From NCBI GenBank assembly GCA_036365515.1, contig CM070876.1, forward strand, positions 135,301,394 through 135,365,393: a DNA stretch of 64,000 nt. Reading direction: 5' to 3'. The stretch comes from Torymus aiolomorphi (lineage: Eukaryota; Arthropoda; Insecta; Hymenoptera; Torymidae). The position numbers were made by a program, and so were the translations under genes. The notes below the pieces were generated by a model, which had not been told where the DNA came from, did no database searches, and saw nothing but the letters and a program-made list of their open reading frames with translations. Shown in pieces: positions 45,056 to 58,000 of the stretch; within the stretch, counting starts at the first letter, position 1; every line of letters begins with the position of its first letter.

Positions 45056-46039
45056 AGGGACTCGCCACAAATGGACCGTGCCATGCCGTACCGTCGCCGC
45101 CCGGGCCGCCCCGTGCCATAGCGTGCCGAGCGCTTTTCGAATCGGAGTGCGCCGTCTATCAAGAGTATTGCTTCCGTGCTCCAAGCCCTTTCGGACATAT
45201 GAATTTGCCATCTGCAATCTTTGTTTATGACGAAAAAAATCAAGCATAGCCTGGATTGGTCCGAAATATTCTACAGGTAAAATCATTGTTAAATCATTGT
45301 AAATTTTGCTAATGTCAACATTATGTTAATTTTACAGTGTTATAACACTTTTTTTTGTTTAATAGCATGGAGTAGCATAAATTAAAATAAAAAATCAACT
45401 CTTAACCTACTGTATGTCACATGGAACTGTTATGTCCTCGTTTGTAATAAAATAAATAATAATTTAATAAATTAATTATTAATAATAATTAATTATTAAT
45501 AATTATTAATTATTTAATTTAATTTAATAATAATAATAATTTGTAATAAAATATATTATTGTTCATGTTTTAGTAGATACACAAAAACCCACCATCTCCT
45601 GAGTTTTTTTCTTTTTTTTTTTTTTTAATGTTCTAGCTATTATCAATAACGATACTGCTGTCACATGCAGTTTACGTTAACATTTTTTCCATTTTACTTT
45701 GGTCCATTCTGTAAATTAATTATTAAACAGTATTAAACAAAAAAAAAGTGTTATAACACCGTAAAATTAACATAATGTTGACATTAGCAACATTTACAGT
45801 GATTTAACAATGATTTTACCTGCAGAATATTTCGGAGCAATCCAGGCTATGCTTATTTTTTTCGTCATAAACAAAGATTGCAGATGGCAAACTCATATGT
45901 CCAAAAGGGCTTGGAGCACGGAAGCAATACTCTTGATAGACGGCGCAGTCCGATTCGAAAAGCGCTCGGCACGCTATGGCACGGGGCGGCCCGGGCGGCG
46001 ACGGCACGGCACGGCACGGTCCATTTGTGGCGAGTCCCT
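45056..46039. mobile_element. 984-bp foldback element with GC-rich 309-bp arms
   Basis: Arms 45056-45364 and 45731-46039 are inverted copies. They start AGGGACTCGCCACAAATGGA and contain GC-rich CCGTGCCGTGCC-type repeats, then an A/T-rich inner part (GTGTTATAACAC). The loop (45365-45730) is AT-rich with no gene. No clear target duplication was found, so the class is unknown. Confidence 0.85.
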
Positions 46040-46360
46040 TAAAAGATCGACGCAAATTCTTCTTCTTCTTCTTATGGTTAGGTTGGCACCGATGAGACGT
46101 ACGGCCATCAACAAATTCAGGGTTGCTCTAAAATAATGGGCGGGATATTTGAAATCCTGGAATATCCTCCGCCGGTGGCTCTGAAACAAAGAGGGCCTTT
46201 GAATCCCCCCAACGGGTGGGACAGAATCTCCGACGGGGGGGGGGGGGGGCAAGGCCACAACAAGGCGAGGTGCCGAACACCCGTAAATGCCAGGAGCTGG
46301 ACTCAGGCAGGTTTGCAAAGAACGGCAGGAAAGGAAAAAGATATGTAAAGCGTTTAAAGA

Positions 46361-49300
46361 TTAAATATTTAGATTGCAATTGGAAATAAAGCGAAGGAGA
46401 ATATCGATAAAGCTAGGATTTGGAGAGTATAAAATTGAGGTGATAGTGAACGGAGGAAAGAGCTTAAACTTAGCGAGTTCGCCGAGGAGAACAGTGCGAT
46501 GAGAGTCGAATCTGGGACAGGACCAGAAAATGTGGTTGAGGTCTTCTTTTACGAGGCAGCATTCACATAGGGGGGAGTCGAGCAGGTTCTTACGATGAAG
46601 ACTTGATGCAAGACTGAAATGGTTGCTCCTCATACGAGAGAAGGTGGTGATTTCTCGTCGCTCTAAGCGGGAGCAGTGGAACCAAGGCTTGCGGGAAGAG
46701 GAATAACAATAAGAAAAATAAAAAATACCTGTATGCGGACGGTGACTGTTGAGGAAACGATCGAAGTCTGAAAAAATGATTGAGTTAGCTAGAGGGAATA
46801 GATCTGAAGAAGAAAGGGGGGTATTAAGGTGGATGCCCTTACTAGCGGCTTCTTTAGCAAGGAGATCCGCCTTCTCATTGCCGGGGATACCTAGATGGCT
46901 GGGGATCCAGGCAAGGGTGACCTGGCAGTTAGAGTTGTTGAGCTCATGGAGAAGTTTTTTAATTTTGAAAATGGCTGGGACAGGAAAGGAGATAAAGTCG
47001 GAGGTTTGGTCGATTGCTTGAAGGACACTAAGTGAGTCTGTGAAAATAATAGAGTTGGGAATACGGGAAGAGAGGATTTGCTCCAAGGCTATTTGGATGG
47101 CGAGAGATTCAGCAGTCAAAATTGAGGCTAAAGAAGAGATACGAAACTGAAGCTTGAGATTGAAGCGAGGGCTGAAAACCGCTAAGCTGACGTAAGAGCC
47201 GGCCGAGATTTTTGACCCATCGGTGTAAAAGGGAACAGAGTTCTGAAGTTCACTCCGAAAGTGTTTTAGAAAATAGAGCTTTGGGTTAGAGGATTTTTGG
47301 ATTTTATGACCTTTACTATAAATAATGTTGGGAGAAAATTCTTGGGATTCTAAAGAGTAGGTGTAACATTGAAGAACAGGTGAGGAGAAAAGCCGATTAT
47401 TATACCGCTTAAAGCGCGCAGGATAGGAAGGTTAAAGAGGTTGTATTTATCGCGGCCGTTAAGTAGATCGAGGAGAGACTCGAGGGAGATTAGAATAGGG
47501 TTATCAGAGATAGAGAAAGCATTAAGAATGAATTTTGAGGCGAGTTTCTTTTGCCTGATTTCAAGAGGAAACTCGCAAGATTCAGCGTATACAACCCGGT
47601 TAGGGGTCGACCTGCGCCGACCAAGAGCGGCTCTTATGGCTCGACGTTGAAGCGTCTCGAGACGGTGGAAGAGAGAGCGGTCTCCAGGTAAGATGCAGAT
47701 CGAGCCGTAATCAAAGGTGCCCAAGACAAATGCTTTATAAATTTGTAGCAGGGATTGTGGGTGGCCGCCCCACCAAGTGGTGGCTAGCGAGCCAATCATG
47801 TTTACATGCGGGGTAATTTTTTTAAAGAGCGAGAAGATGTGAGGGGTCCAAGAGAGTTTGTAGTCGAATAGAACGCCAAGGAAGGTCGCGGAAGGGGAAG
47901 CTTTAATAGTGGTACCGTTAAGGGAGATAGATAAATCGGAGAAGTCAAAGTGTTTTTTCGAAAAAACAACAAGTTTAGTTTTTTCGGGGGCTACCCAGAG
48001 ACCAAGCGAGAGTAAGTAGGTCGAAAGATCACAGAGGCTTGATTCGATGATGTTGAGGGATTCTTGAAGGTTATTGGAAGTAACATGCAAAGCGATGTCG
48101 TCGGCAAAGCAGAGATATTTACATTTCGCGTGGATATATTTACGGATTAGAAGAGTGAAGATGGTTTACAGAAGAGGGCTAAGAATGCAGCCTTGCGGGA
48201 GGCCTAAGAAGGAGCAGAAGGGCCCGATCGTTTCACCGGAAATTTTGAAGAAGACCGATCTGTTGGAAGTTAGGTTGTAGATAAATTTACAGAGATTCCA
48301 CGGAAGGCCGAGATCGCGAAGGATAGTGCAAAGGATACCAGGATCTACGTTGTCAAAGGCGCCCTTGATATCCAAAAAGAGGGCGACTGTATAACCGTTA
48401 ATAAGAAAGCTAGAGTATATAGAGGAGGTGAGGATAGAAAGGTTGTCAAGGCAGGACCGGCGTTTCCTGAAGCCGAACTGGAAGGAAGGGAGGAGTTGAA
48501 AACGTTCGATCCACCACGTGAGGCGTCGATGAACCATTCTCTCAAAAAGTTTGAGGAGGGATTGAGCAAGAGATATCGGGCGGAATTTGCCAGTATTGCC
48601 TTTGGGGATAAGGAAAGAAGATTATTTAAAATATTGTCAGGCAAGTGAGAAATCAAATTATTATCAATTTTATCAAGACCGGGGGCGGATTTTAACTTGG
48701 AGAGATTTTTTTTTTAAGGGAAATTGAAAGTTCAGAGAAAGAGAAAGGTTTGGAAAAGACTTCGTTGACTACAGGATCTGGGCGAAATGAAGGAGGAAAG
48801 TTTGGAAAAGAACACGAGGGAGGGCAGATAGTGGGAATAAGAGCTTTTAGTTTTTGGATTTTGGAAGTGTTAGCAGGGGCGCTTGATGGGTCGAGATTTC
48901 GGTGACGGAAGCGCTTCAAAGTTTTCCAGAATAAGGAGGGTTTAGTGAAGGGAGACAGAGAAGAGCAGAAGTTTTTAAAGGACTGTTTTTTGACGCGGCG
49001 GAACGTTTCCTTGGCAGTACGTTCTGCCTGTAGCAGCTCGTCGTATAGATTAGGATTGCTCCTAAAGTCACGAAGAGCAGCTTTCCTATTAGCCTCGGCC
49101 TCCCGGCACTCATCGTCCCACCATGGAGGTTCCGCGGGTTTCGGAATGCGTGGCTCCCAGGGGGACTCGAGGGGGCAGGAATTGCCGACGGCTTCAAGGA
49201 TGGCAGAAGTAAGAAATTTATATTCCGAGTTGGCCGAGGGAGGGGAAGTACCGGAGGTTGGCAGGTCACAGAGGGAAAAGTTAGAAAGTGATGAGGAGAA

Positions 49301-50134
49301 GTCTGCCTAACCTTTGGGGGAGATTTTATGGTATTGAGGACGGTGGGATGTATGAGAGCAGAAACAGGTAGGGACACCTAGTTCGAGAGAAGTAAGAAAG
49401 TGGTCTGACAGATAATTGTCATCGTTTGTTGACCAGGAGCATAGAGAGTAAAGGTGGGGGGAAACAAACACGAGGTCGATGCATGAAGAATTGTTAGGGT
49501 TGATGCTATTGAAGTGAGTAATAGCGCCAGTGTTAACTACAAGAAGGTTGTTATCGGTGAAGAAGTTAAAGAGAAATTCACCTGTAGTGCAGGAGTGCTT
49601 GCTGCCCCACGAAGGGTGGTGACAGTTGAAGTCCCCCGCTAAAAGGATAGAGTTAAAAGAAGATATAGAATGAAGAAGATTGTCAAGGTGAAGAGGAGAA
49701 GAAAGAGCAGAAGGAGGACGGTAGACAGATAGTAAAAGAAGGTCGCCTTGGAGCGTTTGAATAGAAGCAGCAACGCTTTCTACGTTATGGGGAGAGTTGT
49801 ATACATCTACAAGGGTAAAAGGAATGGAATTGCGCAAACAAATAGCTACGCCACCGCCTCTTTCATTGTTGAGTCTGTCTCGACGGATGATGGTAAAGTC
49901 GCTTAAGGCGGCATAATCAGCGGGGCGGAGCCAGGTTTCGCAGAGGAGGAGTACGTCGAAGTCACGAGAGAGGAGCTGAAGATAGCCTTTCCATTGGGAG
50001 AAGGAACGACAATTCCACTGGAGAATGCGGAGGTTTTTAAGTATGTTGGGTGCTCGATCCATGGTCGTTGGAAGTGGAGGAGAGAAGGTTCTGCAGAGTG
50101 GATGTGATGAGGGAGGCATCTTCAGAAAGGCCAT
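46361..50134 (-). pseudogene. LINE ORF2: APE endonuclease, RT, RNase H
   Basis: The endonuclease (50134-49307) has LQWNCRSFSQWKGYL, LCETWL, GDFNCHHPSWGS and a final LSDHFLTSLELG, so its catalytic residues look present. RT follows in shifted frames. GNTGKFRPISL is near 48590, QFGFRKRRSC near 48470, LDIKGAFDNV near 48370, LPQGCILSPLL ends at a TAA (48166), and the catalytic FADD is at 48097-48105. RNase H (47119-46361) has TAESLAIQIALEQ, IIFTDSLSVLQ and IPSHLGIPGNEKADLLAKEA, then a C-terminal Cys/His motif (CECCLVKEDLNHIFWSC). The gene nicks DNA and copies LINE RNA in place. Several frameshifts and the 48166 stop inactivate this copy. Confidence 0.9.
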
Positions 50135-50164
50135 TAGAATAGAGAAGAGGAAGGATAGATTTAA

Positions 50165-51910
50165 CTATAAGGTCGAGGAGAAGGCTGATGGTAGAGAAGT
50201 GCGGGGAGTATAGAGGTAGAGAAGTATTGTGAGAGTTCGGCACAGAGAATGAAAGAGAGAGGTCCGGAGGGACGGGAGGGTTCGAAAGATGGGAAGAGAA
50301 AGTGGAAGTAGAAGTAGAAAACGTAGAGGTGGAGGGCTGGGCATTGGGGGTGGAGGAAACAGAATTTTGGGAAGAGGGATGGAAGGAGGGTTTGGAGGGA
50401 GGAGATTTGCGATCTCGCTCATGAGGGTTGGGGGTGGGTTGTGAGCATGAGAAATTATTAAAGAGTGAACGAAATGGAAGAGTTTTCGGAGGAGGATGCT
50501 GAAGGCGTTGAGAGGGGGTGATAAGAGGGGGGGGATGAGAGGGGAATAAGGTGTAGAGGAGGTATGAGCAAAAGATTTAGCCATGAAGAAATAGGAGGGG
50601 TAGGGGGTTGACGCGTGTGGGGAGGGCGATGGGGGTTGAGAGGCTGGAATAAAGGACGAACCGGGTCTAAAAGAGGGAGCGGTGAGGCGTTTCTTAAAAT
50701 TGGAGTACGACCTGGAAGAGTGGCGAGGCGGGTTAGAGCGAATCACGAAAGCAAAGGCGTCGTCAAGAGAGAGGTTATTCACCGCAGCAAAGGAGCGAAC
50801 CTCTTTTTGCAGGAGCCACTCGGGGCAAGATTTGTTCTTGGGCAGATGATTTTGCCTGCAGTTGACACAAATAGGTTGGCATTCCTTGTTGGGACAGGTA
50901 TTAGGGTCCTCATGGGCTGAGTTGCCGCATCTCTGACAAAGCTGCTTACTTTTGCACTGATCCTTCAGGTGACCAAACCTAAAGCAGTTAAAGCACATTT
51001 TAGTTTGGGGAATAAAAACTGAAATCTCATACCTTACATAGAAAAGGAAAACGTGCGAAGAAAGGTTTTGGTCTTCGAAGGTCAGGAGAATAGATTTGGA
51101 AGGGAAAAGGCTAGTAGATTTGTCTTCGTTGAAAATTCTGCGGTTGAGTCTGTCAACCTTGAGGAGCTTATGCAAGGGAGAGGTTAGTTCAGAAGGATCT
51201 CATCGATGGAGAGATCTGTGGGAACGTCTCTGATAATGGCTTGACGATTAAGTCTGTGCAAAGGGATGGAAGCTCTCAGATTGTGTTGTGCAAGGGCAGG
51301 ATAAAGCATGATGTTGTTGGCAGTCTGTCTATCCCCCACAACAACAGTAATCTTGCGAGAACCTGAGGGGCTGATTGAAATAATGTTACCTTTGTACTTT
51401 GAAGCAATGATTCTGCCAACTGTTGTAGGGTGGAGATTGCCTTTAAGAGCCTCCGGGTCCAGAGGTTCTATGAAGACCGCAAAGGGACCTTCGTTGCTAT
51501 GAGTAAAGCGGAGGATCAGATAAATGAGCTGGTTTCGCTTTAGACTTGGGTGACGAATCATCAGGGTGAGCATTAGCGTTGGGAGCTATAGGCCCTGAAG
51601 GCTGAAGAAACAAAGCTTTCTTGCGGCTATGCAGATCGTCCAAGAGGGTAGAGTTGTCCCCTCTATCTTCTGGAGAAGAATCACGAGCCCTTTTAGCGGA
51701 TTCCTGCGTGAAGTCCATGCATTCTGTGGAGCAAGATTGTATTTTAGAATTATTTGGAGGATTATTAGGGAAAGCCTCCTTGCAAAGAGAATTTAAAGTT
51801 TCATTCATCGTAGTGCTAGAGGAAAAGAGAGCATGGTGAGAGATATTAGTAGAGAGCTGAGAGCGCCGGAGGCCGGCGACTCCCGGAGAGAGGTTAGATT
51901 GACTCGACAA
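50165..51910 (-). pseudogene. LINE ORF1: Gag-like protein with CCHC zinc knuckles
   Basis: The N-terminal segment (51910-51540) is Ser/Asn-rich. Frameshifts near 51540 and 51180 lead through an RRM-like region (EGPFAVFIEPLDPEAL, IISISPSGSRKITVVVGDRQ) to the cysteine-rich domain at about 51010-50870. There CFNCFRFGHLKDQC, CQRCGNSAHEDPNTC and CVNCRQNHLPKNKSC form three knuckles. A Ser/Pro-rich tail follows, ending at 50165. ORF1 proteins of this type bind LINE RNA. The frameshifts break the gene, and the length is near that of related I and Jockey ORF1s. Confidence 0.85.
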
Positions 51911-52180
51911 GATGAAGAGGAGAGGTTAAAGAGAATGGAATCAAGAGAAAATCTAAGAGTGAGAAGCAAGGACAGAGAAAGAAGAGTAAAGAAGCCGAAA
52001 CCAGCAAAAAAAACACTTTATAGAATGATAATTTCACTTCAAAATTCTTCCCAATACTTCAACCCGTATTTGGTATATAAACTCCCAAACACCGGCGACA
52101 GGGTTGACTAGACTCGACGCAAATTTGAATGAATAAGGAAACAGCGAACAGGAACGGCGCGTTCGGCGTTGCTCGCCTAA

Positions 52181-52369
52181 GGGAGAATGTACATAAGCGC
52201 TGCGCTTCGCTGAGCTACGCTGCGCTGCGCTACGCTGTCGCATTGATTACTTGTAGACCTCGTCGCTGATTGGCTAATATTTAAATGTTAGCCAATCAGC
52301 GAAGTTGTCTACAAGTAATTAATGCGACAGCGTAGCGCAGCTCAGCGTAGCGCTTATGTACATTCTTCC
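52181..52369. mobile_element. 189-bp palindromic MITE flanked by TAA (PIF/Harbinger-like)
   Basis: The whole element is a near-perfect palindrome centred near 52275. It starts GGGAGAATGTACATAAGCGC, has GATTGGCTAA / TTAGCCAATC around the centre, and ends with the inverted start. TAA stands on both sides (52178-52180, 52370-52372), the Harbinger-type target. No gene. Confidence 0.75.
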
Positions 52370-53189
52370 TAATCTCGATGCTGCCAACTTGCAAACTTCT
52401 CGGCCTGTGGTTACGGCCGGGAGAATTGGCCGTTGTTAAACCTACGACAGATGTACGACAGATGCTTTTTTCGACTAATCTGTCGGATAAACACTCAAAA
52501 TTAGTCGGAAATTGAGGGTTCTGTCGTAAAGTATACATTGAAACACTAAAAACCGTATAATGTTTATCACATTGTTATAAAATACAATAAATAATGCGAG
52601 CATCAAGTGAATAGTAAGGAAACGTGATGAGATGTCTGTGAAAACCATAGACCGCAGGCAGAGGGCGATACACAGGAACGACAGAATACGAACGATTTTG
52701 AATAAAATATAGCACTAAAATACAGTAATAAAATATAATAAAAAATCAATAACGCATACAAAAAAAGAAAACAAAGTAAATGATATTTCAAAAATTCTTA
52801 TATATATATGTAAGTATACTGTTATTATCCAGGACTCCTCTAGGTTTTCTGCAATAGAAGTAGGTAAGAGCGGCGCAGCGCTCAGGGTATTGACTAACAC
52901 CACGACGCCTGTGGCGCCGCCTTTCAGTTCCGCAGTATTTTCACGAGTTAAAAATTGATATAGAAATTTATAGTGTTACACACAATCTGTCGTACATATA
53001 ACACCGCCGGGGAGAATTGTCCCGATAATCCCATCCGAGTCGTGAGACGTCTGGCGAATAAATCTCATTCGCTTCTCGGGTACCCCTCGAGAAGCGAATT
53101 AAATTGAGCGGGCTGCGGGAATTGAAAAATGGGATAGTATCAGAAGTTAAGATCAGTTTTTTAATTTCAGTGAGTAATTTAATCACGTG
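52370..53189. other. intergenic, no gene seen
   Basis: AT-rich. A perfect 12-bp hairpin stem, ATTCGCTTCTCG paired with CGAGAAGCGAAT, is at 53068-53099. No frame is convincing. Confidence 0.5.
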
Positions 53190-53629
53190 TGTGGGAGACG
53201 GCCAAAGATGCTACGTCGAGGGAGAGTGCGTCTTGAGCGCAAATCACTTGGTATATGTACCTTAGAGACTGTCCACATAACGTCTCATGTGCCTTATCTC
53301 TTGTCTCATGTCTCAAGCGCGAAAAAAATCGTTGTCCGCAATCTTAAGAATTTCTAATCTATGGTAATTTTTTCTGTATAATTTTCTATTGCCATAAACT
53401 GTAAATGTATAATGTTGTGCGAGTAATCGTTCAAGCTTGCTTATATACTAGTATGCGTGCATGCGTGAATGTACATATGTATGTAATATAGCAGACTGTA
53501 GCACCCCCTGTTCGGTCCCCTCAGTCTGCTGCCTCGCCCCGTACACAGCACACCAAGATGAATAAAGCACTCAGTCACAACTAATCACATATATTTATTA
53601 TCCCAATATCACCCACTACTTATTTAACA
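53190..53629 (+). repeat. 5' LTR of copia C (start approximate)
   Basis: The end at 53629 is fixed by the primer site. AATAAA near 53561 fits its R region. The start TGTGTGGGAGACGG near 53187-53190 is a guess, as no second LTR exists for comparison. Confidence 0.55.
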
Positions 53630-53640
53630 GGTTATGGGCC
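53630..53640 (+). promoter_or_regulatory. primer-binding site of copia C
   Basis: GGTTATGGGCC immediately follows the LTR end AACA. Many animal copia elements carry this sequence here, where it binds an internal part of a tRNA. Confidence 0.65.
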
Positions 53641-53713
53641 TTAAAAAGTTTTTGAGTAGTGCAATGGTGACAGTTTGTGAAAAATTCTTGTAAAGAAAAC
53701 GTGATTTTGTCAG

Positions 53714-55006
53714 GTGAAAAGTGCAAAAGAAAAATTCGCCAGCAACAAAGCCATAGCGCCGGCAAATCCAAATTCGGGCTGGTCAGCTCCTCAAGCTATA
53801 GAGAAACTCGAGGATACAAACAATTATCATTACTGGTCAGTGCTTATGAGACAACATTTACGTCAAGAAAAGTTATGGGATACTATCGAAGTCAGTGCAG
53901 GCGTAACTTTAAACGCAAACGCCGATAATATGAATTCTGCCGTTTCGAGAATTTTCTTCACGCTCGGAAGAATACCTCTCGGCTATGTTGAAAACGAAAC
54001 CGCGCTAAACGAAGTCTGGAGAAAACTCAAGGACACATACGGTGGTTCCGGCCCAAACCACATGATGCAAATACTCAGAAAGCTTACACTAACAAAGTTG
54101 GAAGATTTCGTGTCAGTGGATGAGTATATAGTTTCCGTGCAACAAAACGCTAATCTCCTGCAAGAAATGGATTTTGTTAAACTGCGTGATTAACTTCTTT
54201 GCGGTTTTTTCATGTCCGAATTACCCACCAGCTATGAATCGCTAAGGCAATCAGTCGACAATTCAAAGGAAGCGTTAACGTCCGAAGAAATCAAACGCCG
54301 CATAAAGGAGACATACAAGCGTATAGGAGCAGGCAACATTCCCACAGACACGGAGTCAGAAGCAGTCCCAGGCTTCTTCGGCAGTAAACATCGGTCAACC
54401 TTCAGAGGTCAGTTACGCAGTCGAAACCGTTACAGAGGTGGCAGCCAAAACAGAGGTAACAAAGGTCCTAGATGCTTCAACTGTAATGAGTACGGGCATT
54501 GGGCCGAAAATTGTCAAAAACAAAAACATAGCCGAAATTCATTCTATCAAAGCCGTGGAAATTACCCACGAGCCAACGCTGCAGTCGGTGAAGAAGAAAC
54601 GTACCAAGAATCTGTACATGAGGCAGTCGGTAATGTAGTTCACACATTCGTTGTATTATCCGCATGCTCAGAAGAATTTCAAGGCTGGTTTTTAGACTCC
54701 GGCGCAACCAGGCATATGTGCTCGGATAAAAGCAAATTCAAGCAGTTGCGTAAGTCACAAATGACACACATGAGAGCAGCGGATAATAAATTAATGGAAG
54801 TGTATGGAGAAGGAACCATACATATGACGTCAAGCATAGGAGCAAATATTGCCTTTAATAATGTTTTATATGTACCAGATCTGGCGGCCAATTTAATTTC
54901 TGTCGCGTGCACCGACACCAAAGGCGGTTCAGTGGTCATAAGCAATTCTAAATGCGAAGTCTACACCCAAGAAGCAACTTATCATGACAGGCTCACTGGC
55001 AAATAA
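53714..55006 (+). pseudogene. copia C Gag and protease
   Basis: The frame is open from about 53714, but the first codon there is GTG; no good ATG is visible. Gag core motifs include NNYHYWSVLMRQHL and VWRKLKDTYGG. A TAA at 54191 breaks the frame, which then continues with LPTSYESLRQSVDNSKEAL. The zinc knuckle CFNCNEYGHWAENC is near 54475-54520, preceded by an Arg/Gly-rich stretch. The protease motif DSGATRHM has its Asp codon at 54695. The frame ends TAA at 55004, after which GAG-pre-integrase sequence (LWHKRMAHINPKYL) continues in another frame near 55085. Defective. Confidence 0.85.
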
Positions 55007-58000
55007 AGGAATATACAAATTGGATGTAAATGATGACCAAAATCAGCCAAGTTCAACAAGCAACCAACCAGTCGCCTTTGTTGCCCAACCAATAAGCATG
55101 AACCTTTGGCACAAACGCATGGCTCACATCAATCCCAAGTACCTTAAATCTCTACAATAAAAGGTACCAGAATCGGTCAAGTTTACCAAAGGGAGTACCC
55201 TGGATCAATGCGAAGCGCGTGCCTTAGGCAAAATGGTCAGGAAACCCTTTCATCAAAGTGAAAGTCGGGCAGCAAGTATTTTAGACTTAGTACACTCTGA
55301 TCTTTGTCAGACTGATACACCGTCAATTGGTAAGGCGAAATATTTTCTAACCATTTTAGATGACTATAGTAGAAAAAATTTTATACATATGGGAGCGTCC
55401 AGCAGAAACGGGCCACCGAACGCGCGCGGTGCCTTTTTTCGGGTAAAAGGCACTCTGTTTAACTCGTTCATAATCGTATGCTGCGTCTTTGAAAAAAAAA
55501 CCAAGGACCTATATCGATAGATTTTTTCCTGCTTTTTCCAATGGTGCCATTGCTTTTATTGCGAAACGCTTTCTTCCGGACGAAAACTCGAGTTGAATAT
55601 TGAAAGCCATTTTTCTCAAAGTATATCATGTTTTTTTTTCAAAATAAACTGCACCATTGGAAAGTACAACTCTTAAGCTTCAAAACCCTATCTTGGAGAA
55701 GTTGGAGAAATAAAGAGTTTAAAAGTAACAACATGAAAAATACAGCGCCGAGGGTCCGCGCGAGCCCCTCGCGTCCGTGCGTACGGCACGTTTAAGTGCA
55801 CGCTCTATTCAATTCGCTAATATCGTGTACCAAGTCTCTGAAAAAAGAACTAAGGACATATATCGATAGATTTTTTCCTGCTCTTTCCAATGGTGCTATT
55901 ATTTTTATTCCTTCAAAAAATAAAAAGTACTTAAAACTCAAACAAAGAAAGAAGCGGATGTCGCAAAAAGGACAATTCTTATAAAATCAAAAAAAATGTA
56001 ACAAAATTAGAATTTAAAGGAAAAGGTAATATTGTTATGCCAGATTAAACAATCTATAAGGTTATTTTAAATTTCTGTTTCACTGGTTTCAGTGCGTTCA
56101 TGGATATTTTTATGTTTAATATATTATGTTTTTCAAATTTTGTTATATAAATGAACAAAGTTCATTGTAATATTATACTAACTGTTACAACTAGATCCAC
56201 AAAATTATGTCCACGCATTGGCATTGTAAGTTACAAAACATTTTATATTTACAAACAAGAAAGGGCGAAATAGCACATCGCGTGTATTAATCCGCCCTTG
56301 AGCATAGCGTAAAAAGTTCGGGCAGTCTTTTTGATCTTACTATTTTTGAACTTTTCATGTTTCAACTTAAAAATATAATATTTTATAGTTTAAGACTTGT
56401 ACTTTTGAAGAATATAATTCATTTTGAAGAGAAGACTGATATTTTATTGAAAAAATAGAGTTTAAACATTAAAATGGAATTTTCATAGAAGGAAGCATTT
56501 CGGAATAAAAATAATAGCACCATTGGAAAGAGCAGGAAAAATCTATCGATATATGTCCTTAGTTCTTTTTTCAGAGACTTGGTACACGATTATTAGCGAA
56601 TTGAATAGAGCGTGCACTTAAACGTGCCTTACGCACGGGCGCGAGGGGCTCGCGCGGACCCTCGGCGCTGTCTTTTTCATGTTGTTACTTTTAAACCCTT
56701 TATTTCTCCAACTTCTCCAAGATAGGGTTTTGAAGCTTAAGAGTTGTACTTTCCAATGGTGTAGTTTATTTTGAAAAAAAACATGATATACTTTGAGAAA
56801 AATGGCTTTCAATATTCAACTCGAGTTTTCGTCCGGAAGAACGCGTTTCACAATAAAAACAATGGCGCAATTGGAAAGAGCAGAAAAAAATCTATCGATA
56901 TAGGTCCTTGGTTTTTTTTTCAAAGACGCAGCATACGATTATGAGCGAGTTAAACAGAGCGCCTTTTACGCGAAAAAAGGCACCGCGCGCGCTCGGTGGC
57001 CCTTTTCTGCTGGACGCTCCCATATATTAAAGTCTAAATCCGAAACCTATGCTTGTTTTGAGCATTTTATAGAATATCCACACACACAGACCGGAAAAAG
57101 GATTAAACGACTAAGGACAGACAATGAAAGAGAATACATTAATAGTGCTATCCGGCAATTATATAGCGCACGAGAAAATTATACCACGCAATCCAGAGAG
57201 CAATGGACGAGCGAAAGATTAAATCGTACTCTAATAGAAAAAATGAGGTGCCTGTTACAAGAAGCAGGGCTCCCACAAAGCTTTTGGGCAGAAGCCTTGG
57301 CAACCGCGTCATACCTTTCAAATCGCTCTCCTCACAGCTTCACCGGCATGAACTTACCCGAGGAACTATGGACTGGTAAAAAACCAGATCTAAGCCATTT
57401 AAAGGTCTTTGGCTGCAAAGCCATTTGCTATGTACCCAAGGCATGTCGAAACAAAATAGAAGCCACAGGTAACCAAGACTGCATCTTACTAGGCTATTCA
57501 GTAGACCAAATGGGATACCTTATATGGGATATCAAGAAAAAACAAACAATTGTCGTCCGAGACGCAGAATTCTACGAGACTATATTCCCATTGAAGCAAA
57601 ATTTGGCCTACTTACCTATCTCCGAGGAACTACACATGGAAGTAATTAAAGAGCAGCCTATCCAAGAAAACGATTCAGAGCCAGATGTATTTATACATGA
57701 AAAGGCAAACCAACAAACTGACGGTGAAATGCCACTGGCTGAAAACCCCGACGACAATAACCCACAAAGATTCCCAGATCCGCAAAGAAGAGGAACAAAG
57801 CGAATCTGTCAACCTACACCAACCACGGGTAGAGCAAGGCGTGAAGCCAAGCTGCCAAAACGTCTTGCTGATTATGTATGCTATAGCGCTGAGGTGGGCT
57901 CATTTGACGTGGACCCCCCAAACTATTCGGCCGCTATCAGCTGCCCCGAAAAGGGCCAATGGATAGAGGCTATACAGAAGGAACTAGCCTCAATAGCGGC

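Larger units (their letters stand above)
46059..52113 (-). mobile_element. I-group LINE, full-length, with 12-bp target duplication
   Basis: TCGACGCAAATT occurs at 46047-46058 and again at 52114-52125, bracketing the element exactly. On the minus strand it opens at 52113, carries ORF1 (CCHC knuckles) and ORF2 (APE endonuclease, RT, RNase H), and ends in an AAG-repeat tail (plus strand TTCTTCTTCTTCTTC from 46059). RNase H after RT plus a CCHC ORF1 is the I-superfamily layout. The coding regions are broken by frameshifts and stops. Confidence 0.93.

Noticed and set aside
45040..46136. Two mirror-image protein frames (VINKDCRWQ and similar)
   Set aside because: They are the two arms of the foldback element read on opposite strands; no protein family recognised.
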